A DNA stretch of 64,000 nt from positions 39,920-103,919 of the forward strand of contig JAHQIW010007368.1 in NCBI GenBank assembly GCA_019055375.1, written 5' to 3'. A model generated the notes under the pieces. It made no database searches. It was not told the origin of the DNA and was given only the letters and a program-made list of their open reading frames with translations. This document shows, one piece after another, positions 19,706 to 30,904 of the stretch. A program made the position numbers and the translations under genes. The DNA is from Parelaphostrongylus tenuis. Lineage: Eukaryota; Nematoda; Chromadorea; Rhabditida; Metastrongylidae. Numbering within the stretch: the stretch's first letter is position 1; every line of letters starts with the position of its first letter.

Positions 19706-21665
19706 GATACTTACGTTTTAAATTGGAAGCTGATTGAAAAGGTTATGTTTTTCGAGAAACAGCGTCAAAGTTTCTTGCACTGCAATAAACAATTTTGCTC
19801 AAATAAGTTTCATTATACATAGAACACACCTTTAAAAAAATCAATATTAATGTAGTAAGTGTTACACTTTGATCACGCAATGATTTCCCTCTCATGAATA
19901 CTTAGCATCGTCCAAACAAAAGATTTTACAGAGCAAACTGATTTCTCAGATGCACTTTTGATTAGACGAATTGAAGCTTGTCGTTTCCAGCAAGAGTGTT
20001 TTCTATACAAATTCACCGTCACTTCCACCATCTCAAAAGATCCACATTATGGCCGAGAACGGACAGGAAAATACGCAATGATTTCGACCCTTTGATTTCA
20101 CCCACTTGAACTTGTCAGTTGGTTAAGTCATGAAAACTTCTACGGTGATTCTGAGCGGCAGGTATTACCTCATAGCAAAAAATCGTACTGAACTGTTGCC
20201 TCGCTCATATCGGGCATTATGGAGCTTGTCGTAGAGACAAAACTTGTGAAAATACTTTATATTAACCTGATTGACGCGTGAAAATTGTTCCAAATGAAAT
20301 TGAAAGGACCTAATGGAAGTAATTGGATGATTAAATATTAGTTTCTTATAAACAAGACACTTTGCCCTCTACCACTTAAATAAACGAAACAAGAGAGATA
20401 AATGAACAAAAAAGTTTAAAAAACCATAAATCTACTACAACGATGGGCACCAATTACGTAACTTTGCTAGAGACTTCTTAAATCTCGTTAATTATAATAA
20501 CGTACCAAATCAGCATTTTCTACTCCCCTTTGCTTGCTTTTTCTCAGCGGTACTATGCCTATACTTACAGCGTTTCATGCTTTGATACGTTCATCACAGA
20601 AATGAACTCAGAATCTTACTCCACGTGCTTCACCTGTAGCACTCGTTCTCCTCGTGGCGATGGAAAGATCAGAGAGAAAGCCATGATACTCTGGTGCGCT
20701 TCCAACCACTTTCTCTACATTGCCTGAGCCAAGAAAGAACAAGCTGCCTAGCATATTTGCATCACCTATCCTTCACTTGGTCGTTGGCTAGCTAAAGAAG
20801 CGTAGATCCGTTACCAGTCCCCGATGCATATATAAATCCACCTAGGGTCTATTGCTAGATAGTGTAAGCATAATACTTTCCTGCTAAAGACCTGATTTAT
20901 AAATTATAACATCTAGTGGTCATTATGAATAGATTATATCACCTGGTTACAGTTGATATAGTTGGCAGGTGATATGAGAGCACCAACCTGCTTTCTTTAA
21001 CCAGTTATTGCTACTACTTCTCATCTATCCGCGCTACAAGATTGTCATCGTATTGGTGTAGTCGAATGTCATTGTCATCGTATGTTCACTGCAACATTCC
21101 TGACAGTTAGTCCTTGACATCCATAAGGGCTTGCGAATCCTCTCATTCATACGATATCATCAGCATTCTATTATTGGTGCGTTCAATAATGCTAATGGAT
21201 CATTCAATCCATTAATTTTGTGCGCCAAGGTCCCGAAGTGCATTTTTGGCAAAAAAAAAACTCAGAATAGAAGAAAAAACACCACGATACAGGACGTTAT
21301 TTGCTTTCTTCACAAGACTTTATACGGAATAGCGCATCAATGTAAAATGTTTTGCTTTTCAAATTTCCTTCTTCTCAGCACTGAACCGGTGAACCGTAAC
21401 CGTTCATCATACTGTTTTCCTGTCCCAGATAGATAGAGCATTCAAAGACTTTTGATGGAAGATTCTGCACTTTAAACATGAATCAAGTATCAGTATTTGT
21501 TCTGTATTCCTTAAATATCGTCTTTATTGGTTCTACTGGCTGTCGCAGTCGGTCAGTAATCGTTTTACTGGCTCTACTCAGTGATACGCGAACCATTTCA
21601 TGCTCAGAAGAAAAGTGGTATGGTTGTATATAGTCGAATTCAATTGTCATATTCTTTTATTCCAG
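19706..21665. other. No supported feature
   Basis: About 2 kb. Frames at 20530-20727 (after a TTTTCTCAG) and 21131-21436 on the + strand were inspected, and neither has a matching donor or recognisable domain. Confidence 0.3.
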
Positions 21666-21841
21666 TTGACGATTTCAAGGAAGGCCACATATCATATTGG
21701 CGAGGTGATATCACCTCATCGAATACGTCTCTTAGCCCAGTGATGACAGCGTACCTTCATGTGAATACGCTAGTGTTTCCTCAGATTGCTCGCCACACAG
21801 AGCTTTTCCACGAGATTTTCGGCAGTCATTTGATAGCTTGA
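21666..21841 (+). CDS. Coding-like terminal exon, unrecognised
   Basis: A TTTTATTCCAG acceptor is followed by DDFKEGHISYWRGDITSSNT and then SLSPVMTAYLHVNTLVFPQI, ending in SHLIA-stop. No upstream exon with the required phase was found. The opposite strand is also open over part of the region, so coding status is unsure. Confidence 0.3.
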
Positions 21842-21999
21842 CAGACGGCGATTCCATTTGCTTATTTATTTTTGATTTTTGAAAGAACATTTTAGGTGCG
21901 CTGTAGCAGCGAAGATAAAACATTTTTTTATTCGCTGCGCAGTTTTTCTCAATTACGATTTACGGGCAGCTTTTCACTAGATTTTTTGATGGCAAAAAT

Positions 22000-23390
22000 T
22001 CTGTGATTTCGGAGGTAAATTTGGTTTTAAATGAAATTCTCAGTGAGCGCCGCGAGAGCGAAAAGGAGATTGCGCATCACATCCGGAGTAATAAGCACGT
22101 TGTCTGAACCTCACAGTGGGTGTAATTTGGCTACTGGAAATCGAAACGAAAATAGAAGCAAACACTGGTAGAATGATAGTATAAAGCCTTTTTTACAATT
22201 TTAAAACTATCATCTAGGAATTTTTCTTAAACGGGGAAGGACTCTCAAACATATAACGGAAATCACGCTTCGCGAAGCCGCAATTGCAGTTGTCGCGCGT
22301 AGACTCGAGAGGTATGCGATTCTCGTTATCTATCTAGAAATTTTTTCTCCTTTTGAAAAATTTCCAAGATTTTTCCTTGATATTTCGATACAACACACCT
22401 TTTCCACATATGTCTTGGTGCATATGCCTACAAGTGCTGAACGTAACAATCTCCTGTTGTTTGAAGGCCTTTACAAGCATTAAGCATAGTTTGAGAATAA
22501 ACGTTTTTCATGTTGTCAAATACCTAGTAAAATTTCGGAAAGCCATTCAAAAGCCTTAGTCGAACTCAAAGTGCGCGCCGAAAGTGAAAGATAATCCGAT
22601 TCTGGTTGTTTTAACGCTTTGAAGAGGGCTTTGATAAACCAAGTCGAATATCAAAATAGCCGAGATTTTAGCTATCCAATTCGAATGACTAATAAGAGTA
22701 AGGGAAAAAAGATAGAGGCTTTGTCCTTAATGGATTAATGATGCGTCATCGTAGAATGGTGACACTGAAGGATGATGATACCACATAATTTGTGCAGCTT
22801 TCACGTATTGAATCAACGGATTCTGATGGTTCAGAACTTTCGACAGTGCTTCCTTTTAATAGCAACCAAGATTTTTGCTGCTTTACCTCTAATAAGTGAC
22901 GATATCATATCCATAAAGTGTAGTATTTGATAAATATCCTGTTGAATAGTTGTTCACTTGATGCGACTGACTAACATCGTCGAAAAAATCATCTTTTTTT
23001 GTTGACCATTCTGCTTATGAGACTTTCGTCTAATTACAAGAGCTAAAAATACCATACTCATTATCTAGCAAAACTTAGCTCTTGCAGTGATAATGATTGG
23101 GAACTTCGCTTAGATATTGCTTTTTCTAGTTTTTCACTACATTTTCACAATGTGTATAGCTATTTCGGTTCTTAATTGTCCGTATCTTATCTAGACAATT
23201 CTCATTATAATGAACAGGTGAAATTGTTCATTCTCAAGACCAACTTTCAATCTCGACGCTGACCAAGTAATTCACTATTTTCTTGATGAGTTGACACGAC
23301 TGTTAACAAGATCCACTCAGAACAGAAAATGGGATATTGCAAAATGTCTAAATATTCTACTGTACTGTTCAACTACTTCTATTTAACATT
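22000..23390. other. Gene-free, with scattered R5-like sequence
   Basis: 22000-22700 has R5-like words ('gcgagagcgaaaaggag', 'ccgagattttagctatc'); no exon or complete repeat could be delimited up to the R4 cluster. Confidence 0.3.
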
Positions 23391-23391
23391 T

Positions 23392-23706
23392 CTTTCGTTT
23401 GGAGTATTTTATTAAGACCACAGCTCAAATTTCATTATGCCAAATAATGATTTTTGAGCCATTCGTGTCATGTGGTCTGTCAAAAAGGGCTGACTTCTAG
23501 AGCTCGATACACGTGTTTCAATCTTTCAGTCTCGTCAGTCGGGCGGTTAACCTTTCTCGTCTTTTGCCAATCCTGTGGGTGCTCCAGTCCCCACACTAAG
23601 ATTTAGCGACGACGAACGTTTTACACTCTATATCCAGTGAAAATCTCACCGATCATAGAGTATTGTACACTAGATTGCTCTTGCTAGTATATTCAGCATA
23701 TCATAT
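23392..23706 (-). repeat. R4 hammerhead-bearing repeat, unit 1 of a head-to-tail pair
   Basis: Unit begins 'tttcgtttggagtatttt' and the next unit begins 'tttcgtttcgagtgtttt' about 315 bp later in the same orientation. Shared blocks: 'gaccac.gctcaaatttca', 'ttgagcca..cgtgtcat/gtggtctgtcaaa', 'cttttgccaatcc'. No open reading frame of note; hammerhead at 23501-23545. Confidence 0.8.
23501..23545 (-). ncRNA. Hammerhead ribozyme motif, R4 unit 1
   Basis: Minus strand: GCCCGA, core CUGACGA, weak stem II GACU-GAAA-GAUU, GAAAC, short stem III with ACGU loop, GUGUA cleavage context (H17 = A), then UCGAGC. All conserved core bases are present. Stem I has one mismatch relative to unit 2, and stem II pairing is poor. 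Confidence 0.65.
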
Positions 23707-23905
23707 CTTTCGTTTCGAGTGTTTTCTTGAGACCACTGCTCAAATTTCAATATGCCTGATAATCACTTTTTTGAGCCACGCATGTCAGTGGTCTGTCAAA
23801 GTGGGCTGACTTATAGAGCTCGATACACGTGTTTCGATCTTGCAGTCTCGTCAGTCGAGCGGTCGCCCTTCTTGTCTTTTGCCAATCCAGCACTCGAAAC
23901 AGAGA
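23707..23905 (-). repeat. R4 hammerhead-bearing repeat, unit 2 (shorter)
   Basis: Same orientation as unit 1, sharing all upstream blocks, but it loses similarity after 'cttttgccaatcc' near 23888. With unit 1 it forms a tandem dimer whose hammerheads are 316 bp apart. Confidence 0.8.
23817..23861 (-). ncRNA. Hammerhead ribozyme motif, R4 unit 2
   Basis: Minus strand: GCUCGA, CUGACGA, GACU-GCAA-GAUC, GAAAC, ACGU, GUA, UCGAGC. Stem I (GCUCGA with UCGAGC) is six perfect pairs and the core is intact. One stem II position is mismatched relative to GAUC/GAUC in the 46.8 kb copy. Confidence 0.75.
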
Positions 23906-23944
23906 TATGATATATTGAATTTACTAACCATGAGCAATCGAAAG

Positions 23945-24185
23945 TATAACACTCTGTGTTCGATGATAATTTCACTGGACATAGAGTGTGAAACGTTTGT
24001 CGTCGCTAACTCTTCGTGTGGGGACTGGAGCGCCCACACAGGATTGGCAAAAGACCAGAAAGGATAACTGCCCGACTGACGAGACCGTAGGATCGAAATA
24101 CGCGTATCGGGCTCTATAAGTCAGCCCTTTTTTAACACACCACATTATATGCGTGGCTCAAAAATGATTGTTTGGCATACTTCTA
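23945..24185 (+). repeat. R4 hammerhead-bearing repeat, inverted unit
   Basis: Opposite orientation to the preceding pair, so 23.4-24.2 kb is partly palindromic. Contains 'tcgtcgctaactcttcgtg', 'cacaggattggcaaaagacc' and the downstream 'cgtggctcaaaaatgattg'. Frames on both strands at 23840-24067 are repeat-derived. Confidence 0.8.
24069..24115 (+). ncRNA. Hammerhead ribozyme motif, inverted R4 unit
   Basis: GCCCGA, CUGACGA, GACC-GUA-GGAUC, GAAAU, ACGCGU, AUC, GGGCUC. Stem I pairs GCCCGA with UCGGGC, a double change from GCUCGA/UCGAGC in unit 2 that keeps pairing. Core bases intact; the base after GAAA is U instead of C. Confidence 0.75.
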
Positions 24186-24441
24186 TTTAGTGTCATCACA
24201 CAACTCAAATAGAAAGGCATGAAGGATTTTATCAATGAATACCAAAAGATGGATAAGTTGATGTTTTTCGTTACATCATCTTTGAAGCTGAATGAGCGAA
24301 GCGTATATGGAAGGAACGATTGGTTGAGGGCGAAATTTGTTTAGAACCGCATAGGCGTTCAGGAAGGAACGCAAAGTTTTGTGAATTGAGCAACTTTTGA
24401 AGGAGATGTTGAGATATTCATCTGATTCATCGCTAACATGT

Positions 24442-24715
24442 GGGCGCACGTGGCGCAGTGGTTAGAGGTGCTCTGCGTCGCACACAAAGTCTATGATTCG
24501 GCCTCGCGCCCATGGCTCGCCAAGCCCATCCATTCCTCCGGAGTCTGTAAATCAGTTGGTACCGGACTGGTCTTGGACTTGTCTGAAAGGATAAGCAGCA
24601 CCATTGCAAAGCTTCAGATACGTTATCAATCAGCTCAAACAAAAAGAAAATTGAAGGCGAACACATCCCTCAGGGATTGATCAACGCCGAGAGCTTGATC
24701 CTCCTATCCTTACAT
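24442..24715 (+). repeat. R1 tRNA-derived SINE-like repeat, near complete
   Basis: A box 'cgtggcgcagtggttagagg', B box region 'gattcggcctcgcgcc', body 'ccggactggtc', and 3' tail 'cctcagggattgatcaacgcc'. One of four good plus-strand copies. The tRNA part does not fold as a full tRNA. Confidence 0.85.
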
Positions 24716-25239
24716 ATCCTGCAAAGCACAGCACTTTCTCCATTCGGCTTTGTATCCGCTATCCACGAAAGTTTTCTGATTTTGATGAGGATCATGCTGT
24801 AGCATGAGGATTTTTCTCGTTTTTCGTGAATACCGCCTTTTTTATTCAAAAGGGACCATTAATGGACGTCTTGCCTAGTTCTGTTAGAACATTCACAGGT
24901 ATACGATAGGCAGACACTATCTGGGAGGACTCGGAAAAATATATCTATATATAACGAAAGCAAGTCATTTGCTGTGGAAGAATTATGTCAATCACTTTTT
25001 CCATTTTTTCAGAAATAGTTGCAGACTGGAGACGATAGACAATATTCTTGTTGGAAACAAGTTTTAGTTATGTAATATTGAGAGTCATATAGAATAGAGC
25101 CATGCTGGAGACTTCCGAAGCAAAACTTCTTCTCACACCACAAAATCTGGCTTTTTCACGACCGAGACAAGCACTCACTTAGTTTCAGAGCGGATTGCAG
25201 AAAAGTACCGCTACGATCAACTTGCTTCAAACATACCCA

Positions 25240-25505
25240 CATTAGGGATGCAAGGTGCTGATTCGGCCAAGCGCCCTCCTAGAATTCATGTGGGAACAGC
25301 TAAGCCTGGCTACTTCCGTGAGTGGAGAATTCGCCTCGACAAGCATTCTACGACATTCATGAAGAGGACAAAATTCTCGAACAGCAGCGTAGGCAGCACG
25401 TAGAATATTCGATGACGTTTGTGAACAATGAATGCGAGAAAACGAATTGAACGCAAGTGTTGGGATCCATACAGTAGATGTGTCGAGAAGGCATGTATGC
25501 AATTT
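25240..25505 (+). repeat. R2-like SINE repeat, divergent
   Basis: Shares the 'aagcattctacgacattcatgaag' and 'gttgggatccatacagta' blocks with R2 but has a different head and middle, as does the copy at 37.1-37.4 kb, so these two may form a subfamily. Confidence 0.6.
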
Positions 25506-25642
25506 TAAGTAAAGTCATAAAGTCGAGCAGATTTTAAAGTCTTGAAGCGTGTAAAGAACACTGTTTTCCGTTGAACAAGCGTTTCTTTCCTAAAACTGCA
25601 CGTCAGCAGGATTCTTCGGTGCACAAATTCGAACTCTCAGCT

Positions 25643-26178
25643 ATGAAAACATTGCGGTGCATGTCACTGCTTTTATTGGTAGGCTGTCTCTCTCCACTAA
25701 CTTTAGGAAAATTGTTTCAAGAAAGCTGACTTTATTCGGTAAAATATAGGGCCAGAAGACGGCTCTCCTTTATTGAATAATCCAGTTATCACGAAATATA
25801 TCCAGAAAATATTGGATTTAGCAGAAAACACAGGTTAAACTACACACTGGCGACCCATCTTGAAGAAGTTTAGCCTCTCAGCTTTTTTTTTAATATACGA
25901 TGACATGATAGATGCGATAGTTATCAAAAGTGTTACAACGAAAAGTTGAAGTACACATATCAAATAGTTCCCTACAAACGAGCCAAGGCCCCGGAAGAAG
26001 AAACGCCTCATTAGAGGAAGCCGAACAATGCCCACATATCTCCATTGAGCTCCTCTTTGCTTTGGTTCAATCGCCTTCATTATGTCATTGCAGGGAGCAA
26101 TCAGAAATGGGAAAATCTGTTTTGTGATAACGTGAAGGATATGCCGACTTTTTTGAGCCGACAATATACCTTCAACTG
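25643..26178 (+). CDS. Candidate secreted-protein gene, exons not resolved
   Basis: ATG at 25643 sits two bases after a CTCTCAG acceptor and opens a signal-peptide-like MKTLRCMSLLLLVGCLSPLT. Further coding-like segments on the same strand: PEDGSPLLNNPVITKYIQKI at 25752-25838, CYNEKLKYTYQIVPYKRAKA near 25930-26010, and SNQKWENLFCDNVKDMPTFL after TTGCAG at 26094, ending at a TGA near 26178. The joins are not phase-consistent as read, so the gene is broken or misread. A 109-codon minus-strand frame with a hydrophobic stretch (25835-26164) is the rival reading. Confidence 0.3.
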
Positions 26179-26289
26179 ACCAGTTTTTAGATAAATATGA
26201 TGGTTTCCAATATAATAAGATATAATAATAGTAATAAATATAATAATTAAATAATAATTATAATAAATATATACTTATAATAGTTTATA

Positions 26290-26590
26290 GAGTGCATATG
26301 GCGCAGTGGTTAAATGTGTTCTGCGTCGCACACGAGGTCAATGGTTCGATCTCGCGCTCATGGCTCACCAAGTCATCCATCTCTTTGATGTCGGTAAAAT
26401 GATACCATACTGGTCACAGACTTGTTCGGGGGTATAAGCAGCACTGACTCGGTTCAGAGGAGGCCACCGCGAGTCATTGTAAAGGCCAGATAGCATTCAA
26501 TCACCTAAAACAAAGTTAGAAATTGAAGATGAATGCATGGCGCGTCCCTCAGGGATTGATAAACGCCGAGAGCTTTATCTTTTATTATTT
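26290..26590 (+). repeat. R1 SINE-like repeat, near complete
   Basis: A box 'atggcgcagtggttaaatgt', B box 'ggttcgatctcgcgctc', tail 'gggattgataaacgccgag'. Preceded by an AT-rich TAATAA-repeat stretch at 26216-26288. Confidence 0.88.
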
Positions 26591-26819
26591 TTATGATAGT
26601 TTTCAAATTAAGAAAATTCCGCAATCTCGTTGATATCACTTAGTTAATTTTGAGGATAATTTGACTATTACGTGCGAAAGTCCGCCAAATCTTGAAGAGA
26701 TTCGAATTCTTCCCGTCACTAACGCCGTTGAAACTTCGTACTTTTGATTCTAATCCGGAAGGTCTTTTTAGCTGTAAAAATTCTGCATTACGACTCTAAC
26801 AGTCTGCAAACTCGTAAGG

Positions 26820-26875
26820 GTTTGCGCATGGCATGTGTAGCACAGTGGTTGGAGGTGAACTAAAATGCGCAGGTT
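26820..26875 (+). repeat. R1 head fragment
   Basis: 'gcatgtgtagcacagtggttgg' matches the R1 A box region; the rest is not recognisable. Confidence 0.45.
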
Positions 26876-27082
26876 AGGTGGTTATATCAAGACGATGCGG
26901 GGCAAACAAGTCTACTATCCCGCTGGAGCCGAGAAACTGATAGCGAGCATGTCCAGAAGAATGAAAATATTGATTTTCATGTAATTATCTCCCTGGAAAT
27001 GTACACCAAATAGACATTAAATCATCTCTAAAAAGCGTTATGAGGTCGAGTACGTGGCAAATAATCGAAGGCCTCTCAATAG

Positions 27083-27233
27083 GCCCGAAAATCCTTCACG
27101 TCTCTAACGACTGACTGCGAGTATTGCCACGCGCAGACCGTTGATTTCATAACAGACAATGAACCTTTCAATGTGACTTGGCAAGTCCTTTGTCGAGCCA
27201 AAGAGTCCACTGAGCAGCTACGAACCGTTGCAG
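27083..27233 (+). CDS. Coding-like exon of an unrecognised, probably extracellular protein
   Basis: After a CTCAATAG acceptor the frame reads ARKSFTSLTTDCEYCHAQTV, DFITDNEPFNVTWQVLCRAK and ends EQLRTVA at a GTACAA donor leaving one base. Three Cys residues and an NVT glycosylation site suggest a secreted or membrane protein. The minus-strand frame at 27076-27297 is a rival. May belong with the other plus-strand exons between 25.6 and 30.9 kb. Confidence 0.4.
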
Positions 27234-27299
27234 GTACAAAGTGAGACTTTATTGAGGCCCTACGCTGTGCGATTGCTCGACAAAAAAGGCAATTCACAG

Positions 27300-28089
27300 T
27301 AGCGATTTTGTCATGAACTTGGCAATATCAGCGTCCCAAGTTACTTTACTATCGCAAATGCCATTGCGAATGCCTTGTTTGAATTGTTTTTTAACATTTC
27401 TAATTTGAAAAGCCAATTACTGTAATGTCATGGGAAAGCGACATATTATTTTTAAACTGATTTTCCAATTAAATGAGGAGTTCTTGAACATGATTCTTCT
27501 GTTTTTACAATTTCCGTCTAATTAATTCAAGCGCGAGTACACTTTCAGTACATTGTCCGCTACTTTCATAATGAAAGGTATCTAATTAATGATATCAGAT
27601 CATCTCAGAAGTAACAATAAAACTCGGAGATACTCACTCTCCTCGACTCTCCTCCTTGAAAAGCTTAAGGACTTCCGGGTCACATTCCTAATAGTTACAT
27701 GCAAACGGATTTTGACCGCAGGCAATTTAGCATTGTGTCGGAGGAAAATGGATGCATGCTTTCTTTTCTTAGATATCTTCATAATTGGATTTCAAATGCC
27801 AAGTCATCCTCTTAGATTGCTTGCAATTTTGAAGCTTAGGACAACTCCATTATATTCCAGCGAAACTTGGAAAATCCATACGTTAAGCAACTGATTTTTG
27901 TCTCCTTTCATGTTTTCGTTTCGCAGTGTTTCCAATACCAAAACTTTTGTGTTCATTTACGAACGACTGTTGTCTGACATGTTTTTAGCCCCTCAGCTGA
28001 AATAGGTTGCAAGCCATGTCATAGAAGCAAGGCAGCATTAGAATATTGCTTGAGAAATCACTAAAATAGCTGTTTGTTTAATTAGCATT
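27300..28089 (+). other. No confident feature; weak exon candidates
   Basis: An ATATTCCAG at about 27860 is followed by RNLENPYVKQLIF, and a CGCAG at 27926 by SNTKTFVFIYERLLSDMFLA. Neither joins in phase with a neighbour. Confidence 0.2.
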
Positions 28090-28117
28090 TTGTTCATTTA
28101 TGTGTGTACACGCCTAT

Positions 28118-28285
28118 GTTCACAATGTGTGTGTGTATGTGTGTGGGTGCATGAGTGTCTCTATGTGTGTGTATGGTATGTACGCGTGTGTGTGTTCGTG
28201 TGGATGCGTTTGAATGAGTGTGTGTGCATGTGTATGCGTGTGTGTAGTTGTATATATATACATATATATATATATATAGAGTATA
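28118..28285. repeat. (GT)n then (TA)n microsatellite, with short AGCTGAATGC repeats after it
   Basis: Degenerate GTGTGTATG tract, TATATA run, then three copies of a GCAGCTGAAT(G/A) motif up to about 28322. The Val/Cys-rich and Thr/His-rich frames here are low-complexity artefacts. Confidence 0.9.
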
Positions 28286-28689
28286 GCTGCAGCTGAATGT
28301 AGCTGAATGCAGCTGAATACACCTGCTCGTGTATTTGGTTGATAGCATGAGTACATCTGTGTTTTATTTTCCAGTCATGCGTCTTTATTCATTATGTTCA
28401 TTGTTGTTAATTTATTATCAACACAGGTAGTTGTACAAATCAGACAGTCACTAAATGAGCCATTATAATAAAACTATTTGTTTTTAATATAAAATTTGCA
28501 GTAGTCTAAAAGCTAAGATTGATCTCGTTCTTCTGTTTATGTTTACAGTATCCTAACAATGGAACATACATTTTCGGATAGGACAGAACAACCACAATAA
28601 TCTTGCGGAAAGTGATAAATCATCGAACTGCTTTTATAGATATCTGGATGATTTGTCTTCACTAATAGTGTGGATGCCATCATAATTTC

Positions 28690-28910
28690 TCGCTCGTTTC
28701 TCTCTCTCACTCTCTTTTAAATAGTCTCACATGATGATGGTCTGCTTCGAACATACCGACGTCCTTAAAGTCGATTCCGTTTTTCTGAAATCGTTTCCAT
28801 CTGCAAATGCTGATGATTGACATTGACCATGACGTCCATCACGTCCGCCCATCGTTTGACTGGTCGTCAGAAAGGGGCGCTTGTATTCTCTCGAAATTCA
28901 CTTCATTATT
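28690..28910 (-). mobile_element. RTE-type LINE 3' fragment
   Basis: Shares with 17.92-18.05 kb the words 'ctctctc', 'catgatgatggtctgcttcgaacat' and 'cacgtccgccc'. Minus-strand residues in the area are too degraded to align further. Confidence 0.5.
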
Positions 28911-29108
28911 TTCTTCATATTGAAGATGAGCTCAAAAGCAGTAGGAGTTACGCGACACCGTAGAATCACCATCTATCGACGAAGCAACAAAATAGGGTGT
29001 GTTACACAAAGTACACCTGAAATTAACTGTTCCCTAGGCTTCTATTAATTTCTAAACTTGTCGTGTTTTTGAGCACAGCATTTAACTGTAATTACTGCAC
29101 TATTTTAG

Positions 29109-29183
29109 ATGTTACATTATGGAGCAAGTCATTGTTGGGCAGAAATAAAGGAACCAAGGTACAAAGACTTGGAATTCAACAAC
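29109..29183 (+). CDS. Coding-like exon, unrecognised
   Basis: TATTTTAG acceptor, then LHYGASHCWAEIKEPRYKDL and EFNN at a GTAACC donor; 75 nt, phase 0 at both ends. It could directly or indirectly precede the phase-0 exon at 30377. No domain recognised. Confidence 0.4.
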
Positions 29184-29214
29184 GTAACCATTCTCTTAAT
29201 AGAATAATATGAAA

Positions 29215-29475
29215 AGGGAGCACCGTGGCTGGGTGGTTGTGATGCTCGGCGTGTGATCGAACCTCACCCCCTCTCCCGAGACTCTTCAGCAGTCGACAAT
29301 GAACGCCTTAGGAATGTCGCAGCCGACTTTCCTCAGCATTGCAAGAAAACGCTTTAAACCAGGTTTCTATGACGTTCAAAAGGAAGACAAAATGACGAAA
29401 TAAGTGCAAGAGCTAAAGGGATCCGCACAGTGAAAAAGCACTATGAAGACTGATAAGAATGTGCTAAAGTGCTAG
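29215..29475 (+). repeat. R2 SINE-like repeat, near complete
   Basis: 'caccgtggctgggtggttgtgatgctcgg' head (A box), 'gggatccgcacagtgaaaaa' and 'cactatgaagactgat' tail. The three residues after the A box differ from the consensus. Confidence 0.8.
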
Positions 29476-29809
29476 GTAATATATAGAATATCTGAAAAAG
29501 GAAGAAAATGGCTGAGAGAAAAAAAACAGCAACAATATCAATTTGTTCCTAATCATGGATAAGTTTATTTCTAGGTTGGCAGCACTGCTGTAAGTGGCGG
29601 TCAGAGGATTCTTCTGTACCGTTCTCTTTCACATAGACGTCACTGTTATCTTCTTCCTGTTATGTCATGAGGTTCATCGACAAATCAGTTGCTTGTCATT
29701 CTGAACGCTTTAATTTTCTGGGTGTGATAGTGGGCGGACGTCACTATATGTTCCTCAGTCAACGCCCATATGACTGACGTTCAAACCATTGTTAGCCGAC
29801 CTCCTCGAA

Positions 29810-30010
29810 TGATTCGAGAGACTTCTGTTTGTTCGCTACACAGGTGCTTTTTCGTTGGTTGGCTTCATCAAATGACCAGGTTTCTGTTTGCTCATGCTGC
29901 AGGTGTTTTCTTCGCTGGGCACCTTATGCTACAGGTGTTTTCCTCGTTGATCTCCTTCGCTAAATGATTCAAAGGTTTCTGCTTCTCCACACTATAAGGC
30001 GTTTTTTCGC
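29810..30010 (+). repeat. Degenerate tandem repeat
   Basis: Three imperfect units beginning 'acttctgtttgttcgct', 'gtttctgtttgctcatgctg' and 'gtttctgcttctccacact', each followed by 'aggtgttttctt'-like sequence and 'ctaaatgattca'-like ends. Confidence 0.5.
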
Positions 30011-30376
30011 CAGCCTACTTCTTTTTACATCACAAAAACTTCTGCTCTGCTATCCTTGGGTATTTTCCATCTTCAGTAGAAATCTTATGCCACTCACTCA
30101 TACTTCTTCCAATTATCAAGTCATTTCACCTCACCAGGCAAACCAGGTGTTGTAAGGTACCTAGAAAAAAAATGAAGAAATGAACGGTCAGCGCCAGACG
30201 GACGTTTTCCTGATTATTAATAATTCGTGCTGAGCCTATTGCGAAACATGTGGGGACCATATAATCACTTTCCCATTAAAGATACCTTATCTGAAAACAT
30301 TGTATAGAAGAGCTCCTCAAAAAATTATTGCTCTTTTATGTAATAGTAAAAAACAAATGTGGGAATCTTTGGTCAG

Positions 30377-30904
30377 CTTTTTTGGGTAACACATCTAACA
30401 AATCGAATAGTGGAACCAACGAAGCAACAAATGATTGATGGTTTTGATGGACTTTCGCACTCCCACACTGTCAGCGATTTCATGGATATCTGCAAACTGG
30501 GAGCTACCATTGGATGCCTGTGGTGATTGATTGTAAATAGAAGTGCAAATATTTTCTTTCTTGGTTCTATTTTTTCTTTTGGCTTTTCATTCTTTACAAT
30601 CATTACCAGGTTTTTACTAGTAACGCACCGCATAGCAGGTCCAGAAAATACTTCCTTTTTTTCATAATTTTTCTACAACTTTTTACATCTATTTATCAAA
30701 CAAGAGAGAGGATCATCCTTTGTTAGACGAATTCAGTTGAAGATCAAGAGGCGTTGATATCCCAGATTATCACTCAGGCGGAAGCTGCAGAGTTCATCAT
30801 TTTAAAGGCAAGAAATCTAGTGAGACAAAGAACAGCGTATCATTGCTTTATTTTTTACTCAGTCAGACTCTGATAGTTGGGGCGCGGGTAGGGCATACTT
30901 TTAG
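30377..30904 (+). CDS. Last four exons of an unrecognised membrane-associated protein
   Basis: Exons 30377-30522, 30610-30638, 30737-30819 and 30863-30904 have GT/AG ends and join in phase (2+1, 1+2, 0+0). The first reads LFWVTHLTNRIVEPTKQQMI, then DGFDGLSHSHTVSDFMDICK, then LGATIGCLW. The 29-nt micro-exon extends this hydrophobic stretch (FLLVTHRIA). The third reads EDQEALISQIITQAEAAEFI. The last, after a TTTACTCAG and a 43-nt intron, reads SDSDSWGAGRAYF-stop. Four consecutive in-phase joins are strong evidence for a real gene. The family is not recognised. Confidence 0.6.

Noticed and set aside
25835..26164. 109-residue minus-strand membrane protein
   Set aside because: Not excluded outright, but its hydrophobic stretch mirrors codon-aligned plus-strand segments with better acceptors and a signal peptide upstream; no family match on the minus strand.
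28090..28356. Val/Cys-rich and Thr/His-rich frames
   Set aside because: Artefacts of a (GT)n and (TA)n tract.
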